From Sporothrix humicola (Eukaryota > Ascomycota > Sordariomycetes > Ophiostomatales > Ophiostomataceae), in assembly GCA_021396245.1 (NCBI GenBank), contig WNYE01000102.1, forward strand, positions 62,001 to 126,000: a stretch of 64,000 bases of DNA, read 5' to 3'. Shown here in pieces: positions 44,477-53,471 of the stretch. Made by a program: the position numbers and the translations under genes. Below the pieces are notes generated by a model. It was not told where the DNA came from, ran no database searches, and saw nothing but the letters and a program-made list of their open reading frames with translations. Within the stretch, counting starts at the first letter, position 1. Each line of letters starts with the position of its first letter.

Positions 44477-45967
44477 TCACTTCCTCTTGACAGGCTGGTT
44501 GCCTCCTGCTACTGGCGTCGTCGACCGCGATACAATCACCTGCGGCTGCGGCTGTGCAGAAGATGCAGGCGATGCAGACTGTGCCTGCTGTGCTTGTTGC
44601 TGCGACGGCACCGCCAGCGACGGCACCACATTCTGGGCGTACTGCTCGGCGTCGCGTGCAATCTTTTGGATGTCGATGCGGTTCTGCAGCGCGTCGTTGA
44701 CGCCCTCAATGACCTCGCGCTCCTCCATGGCCTCGGCCACCAGCATCACCTCGCGCGCCCAGTATGCCTGCGTGCGGGCTCTCAGGTCGGTGTCCCGCAG
44801 TGCCGTGTTCTTGACAATGGCGCCGGCGCTCAGCTTGCTCTTGGTGCCCGCCAGGCCGCGAGTGACGGCCGTCACGCGATGGGCGGGCGAGGGCGGCGGC
44901 AGGGCGCCGAAGAGGACGACGCCCAGCAAACCAAGACGGGGCGAGCTGTGGTGGCCTGAGGCGGCCAAGTACAAAACACCAGCCAAGCTGGCGAGGAGTC
45001 CACCACATGCGACGGCACGGTAGGTGCGCATGGACCAGTAGAAGAAGTCGAGCTCGGTGAGGCGGGTCGCGCGGGCATTGGCCTGACGGTTGTAGGTGGC
45101 CACCAGGTACAGATCGAAAGCCGCAAGACACAAGGCGACGAGCGACGCGGGCGCGCGCCAGCGGCGGATGTGTGTGGCGGAAATGTCGTAGGCGTGGTCG
45201 GCGGCGGACTCGCCGTGGCCGTCAAAGTCGGTATGGATCGTGGGGGTGGGGGTGTTGGTGGAGGACTTGCCGCGGCGGCCAAGGAGTAACAAAGGGGACG
45301 TGACCACTGCAATGAGGGCTAGATTGGCGAGGTGGGCGGCGACGAGGTCGATCATGGCATAATATAGGTAGTTAACCGCACTAAAACTGCTGGCGGCGTC
45401 GACGCCCGTGCCACCGCAAAAGGGACAAAAGGCAAGCGCGTCCGGGCCGTACTGCAGATAGAGAAGGCGCGACTCGAGACTAACGAGGCGCAGGCGAAGA
45501 GCCTCGTCGGCAGCAGTCAAAGCGTGGTCGGGTCGTCGGGCGGCGAGGCGAGTAAAGATGACGTCGGTGGGTGCCTGGAGACGGGACTCGGTGGCCAGAA
45601 ACACGTTCTCGGGCATGCGCAGGATCGCCGGCAGACGGAGGCTCTTGCTGACAGAAGCAGGCAGAATGAAGCCGCCAGACAAGAGCCAGGCGATGGCTGC
45701 TGACGTTAGGATACTGAGAACAAAGACGGACCGGAAGGATAGCGGCCGGATTGCTGCGCCGGCGCCACCTTGCCGACTCTGCTGTGCGCGGACACCGGCC
45801 TCTGCCTTGAGCCGGCGATACATGCCAAGCGCCTTGGGCAGCAGCATCGGCCCAAAGAAGATGAGCAGAGATTTGAGGCTAGAGTGAGGTATAAGCAAGC
45901 TGTTTTTTGAAGAGTACCTTGAGGAGGGGAGGTGGGAAAGTACTTACGTTCCCCATGGAATCGCCAT
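44477..45967 (-). CDS. conserved fungal multi-pass membrane protein with CPFC motif
   Basis: Exons 45967-45948 (20 nt, MAIPWG plus two bases) and 45878-44477 give 473 aa; intron 69 nt (GTAAGT to TCTAG). The alternative in-frame Met in the second exon's upstream sequence (MLIPHSS) lies inside the intron; the spliced start MAIPWGTLKSLLIFFGP makes a better hydrophobic N-terminus. Hydrophobic segments lie at about 8-24, 54-80, 178-205, 258-272 and 295-330. Between segments 2 and 3 a conserved-looking block (ESRLLYLQYGPD) leads to CPFC at 158-161, which could be a metal- or disulfide-forming CxxC in a loop. The C-terminal 110 residues are soluble, with a helical region (REVIEGVNDALQNRIDIQKIARDAEQ) and a Gln/Ser/Ala-rich tail ending in basic residues. 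Family function is not known to me; an ER location is inferred. Confidence 0.85.
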
Positions 45968-47227
45968 GGCTGCGGTTGGTGAGAGCTGTGCTCTCGATGC
46001 CTTTCTTAGGAGACGACGATGCGATCTTGTGCTTCTGTATCTTCTCCTTCCTCTTTAAGGGGCGTCACGTGCACCTTTTGTCTTCTGATGGTGCTGCCAA
46101 GTGATGCAGAAATAAAACGAGTCAACGCCAAAACGATCAAAAAGAAAAGTGTGGTCGTAGAAACACGGTGCGCTTCTCCAAAAAGCGTGTCTTCGAGACG
46201 TGAATGCTGCTGCTTTAGGATAAAGCTGTCCTCACTGTCTTTGAGCGCTTGTCAGTATTAAACCAAATGCAAGGGACCTTGGAGGGTGAGAGTGGGTCTC
46301 ACCTCCTTGTTCCTGACTTAGGCAGCCAATGAGAGGCGCTCCTTCCAGAGTGTGCTATTTCGCATGTGAGGTCACTGCCAGCATAGAGGATTCATGACAG
46401 ATACTCGTTTCTGGCACGTTTTTGTAGAGAAATAAGATATCGTGAGAAGTAAAGAGGTCGAGTACGAAACAGACATTATCACTTCAATTTGTTTAAACTA
46501 TTTGGCACTCTATTATTGTATTATTGTACATGCCTTTGCTCCTAGCTCTTAGAGCTTTGGGAGCTCCTCGATATCAGCACGTGACTCAAATCAATTGTGG
46601 GCCCGTCAAAGGAGCACATAAATTTGTCTCCACGAAAAAATAGCTGCGAGAAAATCTCATCCTTTCTCCTCCAACAATCACCAAAATCAACACTGCCGAC
46701 GAGTGTCGACGACCACGCGCCGTGCCTCGACAGCACGCATCTGAAGGAGAAGACATTCGCATCACATGCTGTAGGCATGGAGCACGTTGTTGCTTCCATA
46801 TGTTAAGCCCAGCCGACTTGCTACTCTCCACCTTCTCTTCACTCTATCTCTTCTCTTTTCCGTTTCAGTAACGGGCACTTTCGAAGCTTTGATGGCCCTT
46901 TACTCTTCCATGGCCACCAGAGTCAATATGTTGCCCAGAGCGAACCCAAGTTTACTCTGCCAAGAGTCATCTCATATCGTGTTGCAGGACCTCCCTCGAT
47001 GCCTCTGTGGAGACCAACTGCGTCAAATTGATGAGAGACATACATTGTTTCATTGTGTTATGTGCGTGTATCTGTTGTAAATCGGTTCATTTATTAAGCA
47101 AAGTACCGTAAAATCGCCGTAAGAGCGGAAGAGCGCCGTAACCAAAACGCCATGATCTATATTTTATTTTTCGTCCCGTTCTTTTGTCTGTCACTCTCCC
47201 TCCAAATGTCAAAGCTGGCAAGGCTCC
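45968..47227. other. intergenic region between the CPFC-motif gene and GET1
   Basis: This is 1.26 kb between the 5' end of the CPFC-motif gene and the 3' end of GET1 (both minus). Short frames only (up to 97 codons), with no recognisable products. It contains the CPFC gene promoter, probably within the first 400 bases, and an AT-rich stretch at about 46490-46530. Confidence 0.45.
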
Positions 47228-48004
47228 CTATAGCTCGTCTCTGCCTGTGGCCTTTGTGGCCTTTGTCGTGTCATTCTTCTCCGTCTTCTCGCCGGTAGCC
47301 TTCTTCTCCGACTTCGTATCGGCAGCGACGGGCGCCTCCTTTTCCTTCTTCTCCTTTGTCGGTGCCTTGCTCTTGGCCTCTTGCACAAGCGTTACGATCG
47401 CAACGATCGTGTCCTTGAGGATCACCAGCACGCCCGTGCAGGCCAGCTGCCACGAGGTGATGCTGACGCTGCCGCGGGGTGCGCGCGGGAAGGAAATCAG
47501 CCACTCGGCGTAGCCGGGGAACCAGCCGAGGGGCAGCCAGAACATGGGCTCGCGGGCGTACCAAAAGGGGAGGAGGAACTGGAGGCCGCGGGTGAGGGCG
47601 ACGCGGAGGACGGTGACGGCCGTATCGAACGTGCGGCGGCCGGAGTCAAGGTCTTTCTCTATACCCGAGCGAACGAGGTTAGCGAGTGAGGGCAAAAAAG
47701 GGATAGGGAGTTTGGGGATACTTCACGCACTCTTCTTCTCCAACTCTTCCAGCTTCTTGTCGTGCAGGCGGCGGAGACGGGCCCATTTGGCAAACTCGTC
47801 CTGGGAGCTTGTAGCATGGAGCTGTTTTCTCAGATCCAGATACTCAGTCTGGAGCTTGCGCTGCTCTGCATAGGCGGCCGATCGCTGCGAAGGCACGATA
47901 TTGTAGAGGCGCCACAGAGAGTCGGCAATGGTGTTGGCGCCCAGCGAGTTGACGACCTGGACGGCCAGCTCAACGAGGAAGACGACGAGCAAGAGGGAGG
48001 CCAT
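47228..48004 (-). CDS. GET1: Get1 (WRB), tail-anchored protein insertase subunit
   Basis: Exons 48004-47731 and 47658-47228 give 234 aa; intron 72 nt (donor GTGCGT, acceptor TATAG), restoring LEELEKKKKDLDSGRRTFD. The N-terminal TM is at about 3-22 (SLLLVVFLVELAVQVVNSLG) and is followed by the Get1 signature LWRLYNIV, then a cytosolic coiled coil at about 40-95 with many charged residues, which is the Get3-binding part. TM2 lies at about 106-128 and TM3 at about 160-180 (SWQLACTGVLVILKDTIVAIV). The C-terminal 45 residues are Lys/Glu/Thr-rich and disordered. With Get2 the protein receives tail-anchored proteins from Get3 at the ER. Length is typical for filamentous fungi (200-240 aa). It is divergent from the prenyltransferase-alpha-repeat gene, with 427 bases between starts. 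Confidence 0.95.
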
Positions 48005-48431
48005 GGTGGTGGTTGTCTTGTGTGTCGATGAGGTGGTGATGTCGGGTGTCGCAGTTTGTCGTTGATGGAAGAAGAGAGAAAGTCGAAATTAAGCTCGATG
48101 TGCGAGTCGCAAATATTACGTGGTGATAACTTGGGGCCACCACGTTAGGCTGGCCTGCTAAGTAAGTCTGGCCTAACAGGTTACAGCGGGTGTTGGCGCC
48201 TAACTCAGCAAAAAAGCACAAAAATTGCACCGCCACAGGCGCTATCCGTCTGCCACAATGCGGCAAGTAGCGCCTAAACACGGACCGCTAGTCCACTAAT
48301 ATAGGGGGTAACAAGAGGGGCTACAACGTCAGGCTTTCATAATACAGCTGGTATCGGGTGATAATACGAGCATCTCAAGCTGAGAGTGAGCTTCACTTAA
48401 GCTCATATCAACCCAACCCCACACCATCGCC
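48005..48431. promoter_or_regulatory. compact divergent promoter, GET1 / PTAR1-like gene
   Basis: 427 bases between start codons. It holds several GCCTAA hexamers (GGCCTAAC 48172-48179, GCGCCTAAC near 48197, GCGCCTAAA near 48270) and the inverse TTAGGC (48145-48150), so GTTAGGC and GGCCTAAC form an inverted repeat. A similar word recurs near 52,410 and 52,675. Confidence 0.4.
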
Positions 48432-49622
48432 ATGTCGCGGGCCCTTGACAAGGCCACGGCGGCTGCCCTCCAGACCGGCGACCCAGAGGCTGCCTTTTGC
48501 GCGGTTGCCGACGTCTTGACCGAAAAGACGGTGCCAGAAAAGGTGCCTACGACAACAGAAACATCTCCATTTGAACAGTATGAACGCCTCGAGATTGAAT
48601 TTCTCGGCCGTGAGCACCCACCATTGCCCGACGGCGAGTATATCTTGAGAGACGGCAATGCTGTGGCCATTCCCAAGCTGGCCCTTGTGCAAGCGTTTCT
48701 CGTTGCGCGAAAGAAGCTGCAAAAGTATCGGTCAACGACTTTGCCGATGCCCTCGACAGATACCGGCAACAAGAACATTTTACGAGCCACGGCCGTCATT
48801 CTGCTGATGGACCCGGAGCACCTGACGGCCGCCAACACGCGCAAGCGGATCATCCACACTGCCACTTTGGCAGTGGACGTATCCAGAGCATCTATCCTAG
48901 CTCGGGAGCTACATCTCGTCGACAGCCTTTTGACAAGCCACCTGCATCGGCACACAAAGTCGCCGACGCTCTGGAGCCACCGACGCTGGCTTTTGTCATT
49001 TCTGGCCAACCCGGCCGTGGACAAGCGGCTTCTGGACGACGTGACACATGTTGTGACCGTGGCGGCCGTCCGGCACCCGCGAAACTATTATGCATGGGAA
49101 CATGCACGGTGGCTTGTCCAGTGGCAGGCACAGGGTCAAAATGGAAGGAGTGACGGCAAAGACGAAGACGAGAAACTGAAGCTTGTTGTGGTTGTGCGTG
49201 ACTGGTGCTATCGAAACCACACCGACACTTCGGGCTGGTCCTTTTTATTTTTCGTGCTGGCATCTCTCCCTTCGACACCACCTACTCCAGACTCTTGCCC
49301 GGCCCAGCCGTCACCGCTTTACGAAGAGACAATTACCCAGGTCGAGCAGATGGCCACTTCGCTGCGGTGGACCGGCGAGGCCGTGTGGGTTTTTCTGAGG
49401 ACAGCCGTAGCTTATCTCGAGCACTACCACAAGGAGACGCGGTCGACCGTCAGCCAAGACGACTCGGAGCAGTACAGCCGGTTTCAGGCCGCCGTGGCAA
49501 CACTGCTTGTTACGGTTGAGCCGACATCCCACGACCACCAGATCTTGCAGCGAGCACAGGCATGGTGCGAAGCCAAGAGAGTCGAGCATGCGTCACACAA
49601 CGGCACCGGCAACACTACCTGA
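48432..49622 (+). CDS. protein prenyltransferase alpha-subunit repeat protein, PTAR1-like
   Basis: An intronless 396-aa frame starting MSRALDKAT. The prenyltransferase-alpha repeats are visible: SPTLWSHRRWLLSFL (about 177-191), HPRNYYAWEHARWLV (about 216-230), DTSGWSFLFFVLASL (about 262-276), and a weaker one (RWTGEAVWVFLRTAV, about 315-330). These are the paired-helix repeats (WxxR or WxxxxxL type) of the alpha chains of farnesyl-, geranylgeranyl- and Rab geranylgeranyl-transferases. The spacing and divergent repeats fit the PTAR1-like group better than RAM2 or BET4, and there are no clear catalytic residues to separate them. It ends 142 bases from the convergent thioesterase gene. The N-terminal 60 residues look like a family-specific extension. 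Confidence 0.85.
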   Translation: MSRALDKATAAALQTGDPEAAFCAVADVLTEKTVPEKVPTTTETSPFEQYERLEIEFLGREHPPLPDGEYILRDGNAVAIPKLALVQAFLVARKKLQKYRSTTLPMPSTDTGNKNILRATAVILLMDPEHLTAANTRKRIIHTATLAVDVSRASILARELHLVDSLLTSHLHRHTKSPTLWSHRRWLLSFLANPAVDKRLLDDVTHVVTVAAVRHPRNYYAWEHARWLVQWQAQGQNGRSDGKDEDEKLKLVVVVRDWCYRNHTDTSGWSFLFFVLASLPSTPPTPDSCPAQPSPLYEETITQVEQMATSLRWTGEAVWVFLRTAVAYLEHYHKETRSTVSQDDSEQYSRFQAAVATLLVTVEPTSHDHQILQRAQAWCEAKRVEHASHNGTGNTT

Positions 49623-49764
49623 GTCTTTTGGTCTATGATTCATATCATATTATTCAAACTATGCAAAATCGCTGGCAGTATATATAACCGATGGCCTCCA
49701 ATCTATCCAAATCTATTTCCGGCCCAAACAAAAATGAATATACCCAATCGCGCGCGTTCGCCTC
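49623..49764. other. short convergent intergenic region
   Basis: 142 bases between convergent stop codons. AT-rich, with ATATTATTC and TATATATAAC words; probable shared 3' end region. Confidence 0.5.
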
Positions 49765-50511
49765 CTACAGCTTGCTCGATGCGGTGGCCTCCGTCTCGGC
49801 CAACGTGAGCGGCGTCATGCTGATCCACAGGCCCTCGCACGTCGTGCACACTGCGCCCGTGCCGTCCCGGATCTCGACGTCGAAAAACTGCTTGCGCCCG
49901 TCGATGCGGTTCAGTGTCGCCGTCGAGATGACGACACCGGGTGTCGTCACGGGCCGCTTGAAGCGCACATTCATCGATGCCGTCATTGTGAGGCCGCCCG
50001 ACGACATATCCACGACGCCCGGCGCCCGCTTCCATGTCTCGCCCTTCTCCTCGGCCTCCTCCTCCTTGATCGCCTGCACTTCATAGTTTGTGTAGATCAG
50101 CGTGCCCATGGCCTCGTCGATAATGGCTCCCAGGAACCCGCCGTGTGTGTACCCGTTGAAGCCGCGGACGTTTTCCTGGAGGTCAAACAGGAGGGAAACG
50201 GAAGGAATGGGGTACCGCAGACCCTTGCCGTTGCCTAGCTTGGCGTCGCCGGGCGGGACGGGCGGCGGGGGCACGCCGTGTGCGCCACAGTCTTGGTAGA
50301 CGACCAGCATATGCGGGACGCCCTCTTCATTGTTGAGGGCGCGGTGGAACAGCTTGTCCTGCGACAGGAGGCGGCCCGAGGTGTTGTTGGTGCGGTCGAC
50401 ACGGGAGCTGGGCATGCTGCAGTGGATGCCGGGCGTGTCAAACAGCTTTGCGCACCATGGCTGCTGCCGGAAGTGGTTGACGGCGTCCTGGACGGACTGG
50501 CTCTGGACCAT
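49765..50511 (-). CDS. HotDog-fold thioesterase family protein
   Basis: An intronless 248-aa frame. N-terminal helices (VQDAVNHFRQQPWCAKLF) are followed by the HotDog core: NGYTHGGFLGAIIDEAMGTLIY (about 119-140) is the buried helix with the HGG and DE residues typical of acyl-CoA thioesterases of the 4HBT/THEM4-type group, then MTASMNVRFKRPV and GVVISTATLNRIDGRKQFFDVEIRD strands. The Asp and Glu of IDEA are the likely catalytic pair. A Pro-rich insertion (PPPPVPPGD) sits before the core. The substrate is unknown, probably a long-chain acyl-CoA. No signal peptide or membrane segment is seen. Confidence 0.88.
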   Translation of the reverse strand: MVQSQSVQDAVNHFRQQPWCAKLFDTPGIHCSMPSSRVDRTNNTSGRLLSQDKLFHRALNNEEGVPHMLVVYQDCGAHGVPPPPVPPGDAKLGNGKGLRYPIPSVSLLFDLQENVRGFNGYTHGGFLGAIIDEAMGTLIYTNYEVQAIKEEEAEEKGETWKRAPGVVDMSSGGLTMTASMNVRFKRPVTTPGVVISTATLNRIDGRKQFFDVEIRDGTGAVCTTCEGLWISMTPLTLAETEATASSKL

Positions 50512-53184
50512 TGTGAAGAGGGTGTGGGGTGGGAGGTCGAAGTGTGGTGTTGTATATATGACGATTGATATCTAGCAATTGATAACTGCCTCGAGTAGGA
50601 TAGATCGAGAAGACGAGACAGAATCGAATAAGATGGGATGGGCAAGTGTTTCGTCTTTTAATACGAATCTGGAGGCAGGCAAAGACAAAAGATGAAAGAT
50701 TCCAAAGAAAGCACGCGAAAAGAAAGAACGAAGACGTAAATGTTTTAAGTTTTAAGTTCTATTCCAAGATGTACTGCACATGAAAGGTGTAAAAAAGGGT
50801 AGCTATCGTAACAGGTTGACAAAGTCCGCATGTCGTCAGTCGGAGAGACCACATGCGCCCGAGCTGCAAGCACGAGCCAGATCTACGGAGTACAAGAGTA
50901 CGGAGTTACTTCCGACAGAGAAAGCTCTTGTCTTTTCTCTGCCCAACCAGAACGTGATTGGAGGGGAGGATCCTGGAACCTGGGGAACAGCAAATAATGG
51001 GGGCGGGATGGCGGGCCAGGAAAGAAGGCAGACGCATCAAAGAAGCAGGTCTGAAAGAATGGAACGGGGGAAGTGGGGCCTTGCCTCGGCAGAGCCGTTT
51101 AGTAAACCGCTGAAAATCCACTCGGTGGACTGGCGATAGGGGATTGGAGACAGTTGAAAAGACACAAAAAGAAGACCAGAGAGGTCCCTGACTCCAAGGC
51201 CAAGGCTGTTGATGCGATGGCGGGGTTGAGGCGAATCTACGACGAAGAAAAGCTCAAGAAGGTTAAACATGAGTTTGGAATCTACTTGTGAGTGCGACTA
51301 GTTCGTAGAATCGATGGTGAGAATATGGGAAAATGACAAGAGCGAGAAACGCGGGGAGAACAGCAAATTCCGAGGGCCGGGATTGACAAAAACCAAGACG
51401 CAAACGGCCGAGACGGCCTCGATTTGGCAGGCGGCAGCTGTCGGTCCTGCCATTAAGGGACAGACAGATCTAGGGCAGGTGCCAACGAAACGAGGAAAGG
51501 GAGAGTGTCACGGTAAGAGCGAGTGCGGCAAAGCGAGCACGACACGCCCAAACTAAGAAAGTACCGGTCAACGGTTGGCAGGCAGGAAGGAAGGAGCGGC
51601 GGATAAAACGACGGAAGGAGCTCATATTCTCCGTCCTCCGTGATCCACCACCAGTTCAGCGCCGTCTCTATTTTTGCCTTTACCGATCTTCTTAAAACTT
51701 TTTGGGTTGTCGGTCGTCGGGTTTTATGTTGCATCCTGCTTACGGGCTGCTGTTCATCCCCATGGTCAGCTTTAAGCCTCCTCAGCCTTGTGTCGAATAT
51801 CAAGCTGGGTTGTGCCTCAGTATGTAAGCACTTGTGATAGAATACGAGGGAAGATGTCCTCCAAAGGTAGATCTATCACACGTATCTTCCGTAAAGAGGG
51901 AAGAAATTATAATTGAGCATACGGCGTCATTCAACAATTTATCTTGTTGAATTAGAAGATGGGTACAGATAACAACCTCCATCAGAAGAGACGCAAGATG
52001 GGATGGGCAAGCTTTTCGAGAAGGCTGAAGGCGAATCGCGGAACCAAACTCGGAATGACAGAAATATCAAAAGAGAGATGCAAACATCTGGTTCCTGGAT
52101 CTTGTTCATAGATCATAATTCCTCGTGGCAATTGCCATTTTTGGAGTGAAAATGCGAGTGGCAGTTGTCATCTCCCTGGCTGTAGGAATTGCTGTTCTTA
52201 GTAGGAAGGACAGTCACATACATTCACAGCGCTTCTCCACGGATGCAATCGGAACCCGCCGTCGCTCGTTACAGTGTGTTGTCAGCAACTGCCTGCTATG
52301 GTGGTTCGGTTTTGCCCTGAATTTCCCGAACAGTCAGCTTTGGATGCGTTTCTGGGCTGGCCTGGCCTTCTGGCTGTTTCTGGCTCCAGGCGGACACCGC
52401 CTACAACAAAGGGCCTAAGACAGGCCGAATAGGGCCTAAAAAGGGCCCAAATTGAAAATTTACAGCGCGTAGGGTCGAGGTTTTTCCAAAATCACACCAC
52501 ACCACATAGCCCAGCTCAAAGCCAACCAATAGCAGGCCAGGCTTTCCCCTTCCTTGTCTGCGAGCCTCACCTCTCAGTGCGTGTAAGTCGGCCACCTCCA
52601 CTTTTTGTCTACCCGAAAAACATGCAACTGACAGGCCAAACCGGGTGACATTGGGGGATGAATCGAACTACGCAGGCCTAAAAATGGCCAAAGAAAAATG
52701 TGCCAGCTTAGGACTAACACTGCCACGCCTAGCAAAAAACATGCCATCTCAGCAAAAAACCCACGATAGTTACGATGGATCACCTACGGAGGGCGCGATT
52801 CTGGGTGAATTTTGCACGATGAACAAAGTCCACGAGAATAATCGGGATTGTGTGCACTTTTTCTAAAAAGATCCTGAAATAGATAATGGTTCTCTGAGAA
52901 TGGAACATGGGAGGATGCACAATATAAAAGGGAAGCTGTCGTGAAGCCTTTCAAGTCCTGCCGTGTTACTCGATTCACAGCATCCAAGCTTCTACATCAA
53001 TCGTTCCATACAGGACATTTCCAATCAACATCAATCAACAATCAATATCAATACCAATCTATACAACGCATCTTGTGTTTTATCTTTATCACTTGAACAC
53101 AGATCTGCAACTACAACCCGGTACACGGAACACTACATATCACATATCCCGAGTATCACCATCAACAACACACACACATTCATA
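50512..53184. other. 2.7 kb intergenic region
   Basis: This lies between the thioesterase start and the microprotein start. A TACGGAGTA word (50884-50892) and an adjacent TACGGAGTT (50899-50907) occur near 50.89 kb. At about 51,150-51,284 a short plus-strand frame is coding-like with a GTGAGT donor at its end (separate finding). GGCCTAA words lie near 52410, 52432 and 52675. A TATA box and CCAAT precede the microprotein gene. No complete gene is seen. Confidence 0.5.
52923..52929 (+). promoter_or_regulatory. TATA box of the 76-residue microprotein gene
   Basis: TATAAAA, 256 bases before the start codon, with a CCAAT (52526-52530) further upstream. The leader between them is rich in CAATCAA and ACAACA, typical of strongly expressed fungal genes. 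Confidence 0.4.
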
Positions 53185-53471
53185 ATGTCTGCCACTGTTG
53201 CTTCCAAGTACGTTACCCTTCCTTCTAAAAACTACCTCTGCCATTACACACTAACAACAACAGAGCCCTCGGCTCCGTCGTCTCTCTGGGCGCTGCCTCC
53301 GCCGTCGCTGCCTACGTCTACGGCCAGCTCCACGCCGAATCCAAGACCATGGACCGCTACTTTTCCGCCTACCACACTCCCGAAAGCGAAGCCTCGCGCC
53401 AGCGTGTCTTTGAGGGTGCCATTGAGGACCCCCGGAAAAACCTGCTCAACTTTTTGAGCTGGAGGAAGTGA
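53185..53471 (+). CDS. small single-TM protein, 76 aa, unknown function
   Basis: Exons 53185-53207 and 53264-53471; 56-nt intron with donor GTACGT, acceptor CAACAG and a CTAAC branch. The product starts MSATVASK, then one hydrophobic segment at about 9-30 (ALGSVVSLGAASAVAAYVYG) rich in Ala, Gly and Val, then a soluble tail with QLHAESKTMDRYF, AYHTPESEASRQRVFEG and a PRKNLLNF end. It is not in frame with the larger open frame that starts upstream. The splice signals, the frame kept over both exons, the TATA box and GC-rich third positions make it real. A small inner-mitochondrial or ER membrane subunit is plausible, but I know no match. Confidence 0.72.
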
